Shown here: positions 7,742 to 11,834 of the stretch, piece by piece
Layout: every line of letters starts with the position of its first letter
How positions within the stretch are numbered: position 1 is the stretch's first letter
Assembly (NCBI GenBank): GCA_025455505.1
Contig: JALOMK010000145.1
Location: forward strand, 1-11,834
Direction: 5' to 3'
Source: Bacteroidales bacterium
GTDB lineage: Bacteria; Bacteroidota; Bacteroidia; Bacteroidales; VadinHA17
DNA length: 11,834 nt
Notes under the pieces: model-generated
Database searches by the model: none
Told to the model about the DNA's origin: nothing
The model's input: only the letters and a program-made list of their open reading frames with translations
Translations under genes and position numbers: made by a program

Positions 7742-8197
7742 TTATAACCCAAGCAAGGATTGCAGGGTTTTCAGACCATTCTCTGCCTCCTCCCTGCTAT
7801 TGTATTTCATAAGAGGCAGCAACTGCTTGCCTGAACTGTCATACAGATTAACCCTTACATCCTCATATTCAATCGACAGCGGTTGTGTAACCCTCATATA
7901 TCCCAGGTAGCCCCTCCTGTTTTTTTTAAGGCCAAGCTTCATGGAGTTCTGAATATATATCCACCTGCCGGCAGGAAACAACCCGAATATGTAATCGGCG
8001 TGCTTCACTCTTTTTCTACCGGCATCAATAATTGTGGCGGTATAGGTAAAAGCTGCGAATGCTCCGGTGAGTACAAGGGCAATACCCCAGGCCAGGCTGA
8101 AAAACAGAACTATCATTCCGCCGATCAACATGAAAAAACCTGTCGATGACCCGAAGGGTCCAAATGACTTCTTTTCGAGTTTGTTTATAATTTTCAT
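7742..8197 (-). CDS. Two-helix membrane protein with cytoplasmic domain, unknown function
   Basis: A 151-residue protein. Residues 18-37 and 39-58 form a tight hydrophobic hairpin, after a basic N-terminus (MKIINKLEKKSFG). The remaining 90 residues are soluble and contain GLFPAGRWIYIQNSMKLGLKK and a later SIEYEDVRVNLYDSSGKQLLPLMKY. Such alternating strands after a membrane hairpin recall PH-like membrane-anchored domains, but this is only a resemblance. The last part, SREEAENGLKTLQSLLGL, looks like a C-terminal helix. It is upstream of, and probably co-transcribed with, the 121-residue membrane protein. Divergent from the Gfo/Idh/MocA gene, it shares a 117-bp intergenic region with it. Confidence 0.7.
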   Translation of the reverse strand: MKIINKLEKKSFGPFGSSTGFFMLIGGMIVLFFSLAWGIALVLTGAFAAFTYTATIIDAGRKRVKHADYIFGLFPAGRWIYIQNSMKLGLKKNRRGYLGYMRVTQPLSIEYEDVRVNLYDSSGKQLLPLMKYNSREEAENGLKTLQSLLGL

Positions 8198-8314
8198 GAC
8201 AATTAATGCTGGTGTCAGCCTCTGTAATGGAATTACATAGTGAAGTTACATCAAACATTAAACATTTGAAGTCCGTTTCATGAGGAATTCTCTTAACTTT
8301 AAAATAAAAATCAA

Positions 8315-9640
8315 ATGAACCGTCGTAATTTCATCAACCGCACAGCCTTTACAACAGCAGGCTTCGGTATGCTATCAGTATTGCCTTCGAAGGCCTGGGA
8401 AACTCCTGTCAGCCCTTCCGACACGATCAATGTAGCACTCATCGGCTGCAGGAACATGGGTTTCGGGATCCTCGAAAAGCATCTCTCGAATGAGGGTGTT
8501 AAATGCGTTGCCCTTTGCGACGTCGACTCGGGAGTCCTTAACGAAAGGGCTGCGACAGTATTAAAAAACTATAACCAGAAACCAGACCTCTATGGCGATT
8601 TCAGGAAAGTCCTCGAAAGGAAAGACATCGATGCAGTTATTGTCGGCACGCCCGACCACTGGCACTGCCTCGTTACTGTAAGCGCGCTTGAAGCCGGCAA
8701 GCATGTATATGTTGAGAAACCGATGGCAAATACTATTGCTGAATGCAACATAATTGTAAATGCGGCAAAGTACCACAAGAACATGATCGTCCAGGTGGGA
8801 CAGCAGCAGCGCAGCAGCTTTGTCTTCAACAAGGCTATGGAAATTATCAAGGGAGGAGGCATAGGGAAACTCAGGAAAGTGGATGTATGGGCAAACTTCG
8901 AATACGGTGTAGGGCAGGAAATAGTCCCCGATGAACAGCCTCCGGCAGGTGTTGATTTCGACATGTGGCTCGGGCCTGCACCATCAAGGTCATTTAACAG
9001 GACACGTTTCCACGGCTCATGGAGAATGTTCTGGGATTATGGCGGCGGACTTGCTTCCGACTGGGGAGTCCACCTTGTCGATATGGCCCTGTGGGCCGGA
9101 AATATTACAAGTGCGCCCGGAAAAGTTCTTGTTTATGCAGACAACACTTACAGCCATCCCAGGAGCCATGAGACTTTCGACTCCATGGCAATAGTATATC
9201 CGAACAAGGATTTTGTAATCAACTACAACGTCACGGCCGGTATCGGGAAAGGACCATATGATTCATCCTACGGGCTTGCTTTTGTGGGCGACATGGGGAC
9301 GCTTGTAGCCGACAGGTCAAAGCTCATCCTCACGCCGGAATGGGACAGCCGGGCAAAAAAGAACAAGGTTGAGGAATATAAATATACCGGCGGACAGGAA
9401 TCACATGGGGAACACGTCAGAAACTTTCTCGACTGCATACGAAGCAGGAACAAGCCTGCCTGCCCTCCGGAGATTGGAAAAGCTGCCGCTTTGCACGTAC
9501 ATATACCCAACATTGCCGGAAGATGCGGCGAACCGGTGCTATTATGGGACGATAAAAACAACCGCTTCACAAACAGTGAGTCGGCAAATAAGCTGATCAC
9601 CCCGGAATACCGCAAACCCTGGACCTTACCAAAATATTAA
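8315..9640 (+). CDS. Tat-exported Gfo/Idh/MocA family oxidoreductase
   Basis: A 441-residue NAD(P)-dependent sugar or polyol dehydrogenase-like protein. The N-terminus MNRRNFINRTAFTTAGFGML carries twin arginines at 3-4 and a hydrophobic stretch, a Tat signal, so it is probably exported folded with its cofactor. The Rossmann start INVALIGCRNMGFG (38-51) replaces the middle glycine of GxGxxG with Arg, seen as Asn in some related exported members. The family hallmarks GTPDHWH (111-117) and EKPMANT (134-140) follow, and DWGVHLVDM (249-257) carries the His and Asp expected near the substrate. The C-terminal half is of the GFO_IDH_MocA_C type. Related exported proteins include GH109 N-acetylgalactosaminidases, but nothing here proves that activity. 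The next gene is an isomerase-like Tat protein 39 bases downstream, so a shared substrate is likely. Confidence 0.9.
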   Translation: MNRRNFINRTAFTTAGFGMLSVLPSKAWETPVSPSDTINVALIGCRNMGFGILEKHLSNEGVKCVALCDVDSGVLNERAATVLKNYNQKPDLYGDFRKVLERKDIDAVIVGTPDHWHCLVTVSALEAGKHVYVEKPMANTIAECNIIVNAAKYHKNMIVQVGQQQRSSFVFNKAMEIIKGGGIGKLRKVDVWANFEYGVGQEIVPDEQPPAGVDFDMWLGPAPSRSFNRTRFHGSWRMFWDYGGGLASDWGVHLVDMALWAGNITSAPGKVLVYADNTYSHPRSHETFDSMAIVYPNKDFVINYNVTAGIGKGPYDSSYGLAFVGDMGTLVADRSKLILTPEWDSRAKKNKVEEYKYTGGQESHGEHVRNFLDCIRSRNKPACPPEIGKAAALHVHIPNIAGRCGEPVLLWDDKNNRFTNSESANKLITPEYRKPWTLPKY

Positions 9641-9679
9641 TAAAGAACCATCAACATATCCCCATAAAATAAGATAATT

Positions 9680-10525
9680 ATGATCACCCGGCGTAAATTC
9701 ATTTCCGGAACCACAGCAGCCGTGGTTCTTTCTCCGCTGGCCCTTGACCTGTTTGCAGCACCGCAGGGAAAAAAGATTAAAAACTTCGGCTTCATTTCCG
9801 GCATTATTGGCAAAGAACTTGAAACTGACTGGAAGGGCACCCTGAAAAAGGCTGCTTCATTCGGCTTCACCGAAATTGAGACGGGTAACTTCATGGGTAA
9901 CAGTCCCGAAGAGTTCCTTTCTTACCTTGATGAGGTAAAAATCAAGCTCGTGGCCGGCGGATTTGAGTTTAAAGTCACTGATGAAGACCTTAAAAAGAGC
10001 CTGGATCTCCTGGTGAAGCTTAAGGCGAAAATTGCAATTGTTTACTGGCCCTGGTATACAGGAGCTCCTTTCAGCCTGACTGAATGCAGAAAAAGCGCGG
10101 AAAGACTAAACTTCCTGGGTAAGGCCTGCAGGGATAAAGGAATGGAATTCGCGTGGCATAATCACGATAAGGAGTTCGTTGCCATGGAGGAGGGACTTCC
10201 CTTCGATTTCCTGATGCAGAATACCGATCCTGGTCTTGTAAAGTGCGAACTCGATATCTATTGGGCAGCCAAAGGTGGTGCAGATCCGGTCGGGCTTATG
10301 AAGAAATACCCCGGGAGGTACAATATACTGCATATTAAGGACATGGCACCAGGAACTGCAATGGATTTCGAATGCCCCGGGTCGGGTATTATTGATTTCC
10401 CTGCTGTTTTCAGGGAGTCAGACAGGCAGGGCATAAAGCATTTCATGATTGAGCGCGACAATGTGCCTGACGGGCTGGCCTGCATGAAATCGGCAGGAGA
10501 ATACCTCCGAAACCTTAGATACTAA
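9680..10525 (+). CDS. Tat-exported sugar phosphate isomerase/epimerase-like TIM-barrel protein
   Basis: A 281-residue protein of the xylose isomerase-like / AP endonuclease 2 TIM-barrel family. MITRRKFISGTTAAVVLSPLAL carries twin arginines at 4-5, a Tat signal with likely cleavage near Ala26-Ala27. Expected metal-binding residues are visible: HNHDKEF (160-166), ELDIYW (190-195, Asp192), HIKD (218-221) and IERD (257-260, Glu258). GSGIIDFPAVF (235-245) is a common family signature. The usual reaction in this family is isomerisation or epimerisation of a sugar or keto-sugar at a divalent metal; the substrate cannot be told. It lies 39 bases after the Gfo/Idh/MocA gene on the same strand, a pairing frequent in Bacteroidota sugar catabolism loci. 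There is no Shine-Dalgarno sequence, which is normal for the phylum. Confidence 0.9.
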   Translation: MITRRKFISGTTAAVVLSPLALDLFAAPQGKKIKNFGFISGIIGKELETDWKGTLKKAASFGFTEIETGNFMGNSPEEFLSYLDEVKIKLVAGGFEFKVTDEDLKKSLDLLVKLKAKIAIVYWPWYTGAPFSLTECRKSAERLNFLGKACRDKGMEFAWHNHDKEFVAMEEGLPFDFLMQNTDPGLVKCELDIYWAAKGGADPVGLMKKYPGRYNILHIKDMAPGTAMDFECPGSGIIDFPAVFRESDRQGIKHFMIERDNVPDGLACMKSAGEYLRNLRY

Positions 10526-10560
10526 AATACCTTCCCCCTCTGCATTTCTCCCGGCTCATA

Positions 10561-10631
10561 GCCTTTATGCCTCATGCCTCTATGCCTCTATGCCTTGACG
10601 CCTTGACGCCTTGACGCCTTGACGCCTTTAC
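10561..10631. repeat. 8-bp tandem array (GCCTCTAT / GCCTTGAC units)
   Basis: Nine adjoining units: GCCTTTAT, a 7-bp GCCTCAT, two GCCTCTAT, four identical GCCTTGAC (10592-10623) and a final GCCTTTAC (10624-10631). The last unit overlaps the DUF2200 stop codon (10628-10630 on the minus strand). It fills most of the gap between two converging genes, starting 36 bases after the isomerase stop. There is no strong inverted repeat, so it does not look like a bidirectional terminator. Its ATGCCTCA and GCCTTG words also occur in the spacer at 4779-4793. Confidence 0.85.
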
Positions 10632-10978
10632 TTCCGGAGTATCTTCTCAATCGCCTTCCCCTTGGCCAGCTCATCGACAAGCTTATCAAGGTAGCGGATC
10701 TTCTGCATCAGTTTGTCGTCGATCTTCTCCACCCGGTAACCGCAGATCAGGCCTGTGATCTTTATGACGTTCGGATTTATCTGCGGCGCATCGGAGAAGA
10801 ATGTTTCAAAATCACTTTTGTCATCAAGATGTTTCTGAAACGTTTTTTCGTCATAGCCTGTCAACCAGTAGATAATTTCATCCACCTCTGCCTTTGTACG
10901 GCCCTTTTTCTCAGCCTTCTGAATGTAAAGTGGATAAACATTTGCAAAGGGCATCCTGAATATTTTTGTGTTATCCAT
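10628..10978 (-). CDS. DUF2200 family protein
   Basis: A 116-residue protein matching the DUF2200 family closely in my memory of it. The start IFRMPFANVYPLYIQKAEKKGRTKAEVDEIIYWLTGY, the central DFETFFSDAPQINPN, and the C-terminus IRYLDKLVDELAKGKAIEKIL are all near-invariant. Length is normal and the protein is soluble, with no signal peptide. Function is unknown; family members are widespread in bacteria as lone genes. The ATG at 10978 is preceded by an 8-bp inverted repeat (10989-11018). The stop codon lies inside the last unit of the 8-bp array, yet the C-terminus ends where the family normally ends, so the repeat has not changed the protein. Confidence 0.92.
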   Translation of the reverse strand: MDNTKIFRMPFANVYPLYIQKAEKKGRTKAEVDEIIYWLTGYDEKTFQKHLDDKSDFETFFSDAPQINPNVIKITGLICGYRVEKIDDKLMQKIRYLDKLVDELAKGKAIEKILRK

Positions 10979-10988
10979 ACTCTCTGAT

Positions 10989-11018
10989 ATTTCGTAATTA
11001 AGCCCGAAACTACGAAAT
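10989..11018. promoter_or_regulatory. Inverted repeat upstream of DUF2200 gene, possible operator
   Basis: A perfect 8-bp inverted repeat, ATTTCGTA (10989-10996) and TACGAAAT (11011-11018), separated by 14 bases, lies 10-40 bases ahead of the DUF2200 ATG. Read on the minus strand, the outer part overlaps TAATTTCG (11020-11013), which differs at one base from the Bacteroidota -7 element TAnnTTTG. The layout would suit a dimeric repressor site over a promoter. No -33 TTTG is present at the right distance, so this is a weak call. Confidence 0.35.
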
Positions 11019-11021
11019 TAT

Positions 11022-11044
11022 CGTCTTTTAAGACTATAAAGACG
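11022..11044 (-). terminator. Inverted repeat after the esterase gene, possible transcript end
   Basis: A perfect 7-bp inverted repeat, CGTCTTT (11022-11028) and AAAGACG (11038-11044), with a 9-base spacer, begins 23 bases beyond the esterase stop on the minus strand. It could fold at the 3' end of that transcript. The stem is A/T-rich and is not followed by a clear T-run in either direction, so intrinsic termination is only possible. Confidence 0.35.
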
Positions 11045-11066
11045 GAAGTATGCATCTCCCCGGATA

Positions 11067-11834
11067 TTACTTTTGATGATACAGCACATCAAAGGCCCGC
11101 ATTACAGAAGCAGGGACGCAAGTCATGTGATTTTCATCAGGAAAGACAGCCGTGGTTAATTTCAGCCCGGAGTAATTCCTCGACTTAAGTTTTTCGGCCA
11201 TCATGTTCATATTATCGGTCATTGTCGCTCCTTCGGCTCCGCCTGCCGACATGAAAAGTTTTGCATTAAGGTCCTGATGATCCTGTGCAAATTTCTCTTC
11301 AAGAGTGAAAAGAAAGCCATTGTCATAGCTTATTGAGGGACTGCCTGCATAGTAGATACTAAAAAGTCCTGGCCTGCTCAGCATTGCATAAAGCGTAAAC
11401 AAGCCCCCGTACGAATAACCTCCAAGGCCCCTTCCTGCAGGTGAAATCCGATAGTTTGATTCCATAAAGCTGAACAGTTCCTTTTCAATGAAATCAAGGA
11501 ACTGAGGAGCTCCTCCGGTTTTGGCCTCAACTTTTATTCCTCCCATTTTTGAAAAAACTCCGGACCAGTATGCATCACGTGCCGGAATATTTGTAGGTGT
11601 TAAATCGCCTGTCCTGTATCCGCCCCATTCAGCAAGAACACTGACTTTATATCCTATTCCAACTACAAAAATCTGTGGTTCAACAACCTCAGGAACAGAA
11701 TAAACTCCGGCGATATTCGCCACCAGGGCGAATGTCAGGTTTGCATCGGTTACATACATGCAAGGGTAGATCTTCTGAGGATTGCTATCATAATTGGCCG
11801 GGAACTTGATGAAGATTTGCATATCGCGATTCAA
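11067..11834 (-). CDS. PF00756-type esterase / alpha-beta hydrolase (partial, 5' end outside window)
   Basis: The C-terminal 255 residues of a serine esterase of the putative esterase family (esterase D, Fes/IroE and feruloyl esterase relatives). Counting from the window edge, the start IFIKFPANYDSNPQKIYPCMYVTDA matches the family opening strand followed by YPvLYvlD. The nucleophile motif GYSYGG puts Ser141 in a GxSxG elbow, and DENHMT places the likely catalytic His at 236. An aspartate or glutamate acid residue cannot be assigned with confidence. The frame is open to the last base, and the TTG at 11834 is not a credible start because family members begin about 30-60 residues earlier, usually with a signal peptide. 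Substrate is unknown; siderophore, acetyl-xylan and acyl-carbohydrate esters are all possible. Confidence 0.85.
   Translation of the reverse strand: MNRDMQIFIKFPANYDSNPQKIYPCMYVTDANLTFALVANIAGVYSVPEVVEPQIFVVGIGYKVSVLAEWGGYRTGDLTPTNIPARDAYWSGVFSKMGGIKVEAKTGGAPQFLDFIEKELFSFMESNYRISPAGRGLGGYSYGGLFTLYAMLSRPGLFSIYYAGSPSISYDNGFLFTLEEKFAQDHQDLNAKLFMSAGGAEGATMTDNMNMMAEKLKSRNYSGLKLTTAVFPDENHMTCVPASVMRAFDVLYHQK

Noticed and set aside
8265..8301. Bacteroidota promoter (TTTG at 8265 and TAACTTTA at 8294) for the oxidoreductase
   Set aside because: The -7 element is close to TAnnTTTG, but the spacing of 25 bases is too long and the 5' leader would be very short.
8561..9615. Several open frames opposite or within the oxidoreductase gene
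   Set aside because: Shadows of a well-supported gene, without recognisable features.

Overview
This window looks like chromosomal DNA from an anaerobic member of the Bacteroidota, probably Bacteroidales. The signs are an outer-membrane DUF3078 protein with a lipid-export style signal peptide, the conserved yicC-gmk-nadD gene order, a Tat-exported Gfo/Idh/MocA oxidoreductase paired with a Tat-exported TIM-barrel isomerase, almost no Shine-Dalgarno sequences ahead of starts, and heavy use of AGG for arginine. The lineage is inferred from gene content and was not tested against a database. No rRNA, tRNA, insertion sequence, phage gene or CRISPR array was seen.

Layout. Positions 1-1758 (minus) hold a DUF3078 outer-membrane beta-barrel type protein that runs off the left edge just before its C-terminus. 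Divergent from it is a tryptophanase (1995-3371, plus). Next comes a MATE efflux transporter (3427-4773, plus) interrupted by a single in-frame TAA at 4462-4464. A repeat-rich spacer follows (about 4779-4950), with 7-bp repeats and two hairpins in two similar modules. Then comes the housekeeping block yicC (5005-5880), gmk (to 6606) and nadD (6609-7205). Two small uncharacterised membrane proteins lie on the minus strand (7348-7713 and 7742-8197). A plus-strand pair follows: the Gfo/Idh/MocA oxidoreductase (8315-9640) and the sugar phosphate isomerase/epimerase-like protein (9680-10525). An 8-bp repeat array (10561-10631) runs into the stop codon of a minus-strand DUF2200 gene (10628-10978). 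The right edge holds most of a PF00756-type esterase (11067-11834, minus), open at its 5' end.

How the genes relate. yicC, gmk and nadD form a housekeeping operon for RNA turnover, GMP phosphorylation and NAD synthesis. The oxidoreductase and isomerase are probably exported and act on the same carbohydrate or polyol. Tryptophanase and the MATE pump stand alone functionally.

The most striking structure is the junction between yicC and gmk. Three bases after the yicC stop there are 26 in-phase copies of a 7-bp G-rich unit (21 GTTGGGA, 5 GTGGGGA), which run directly into the Walker A loop of guanylate kinase. The ATG and first beta strand expected of gmk are absent, so an essential enzyme would have to start on a GTG or TTG inside the repeat. 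This is either a real repeat-driven rewrite of an essential gene or an assembly error, and long reads would decide. Together with the other two arrays it suggests a genome with active 7-8 bp repeat arrays that sit against the 3' ends of genes.
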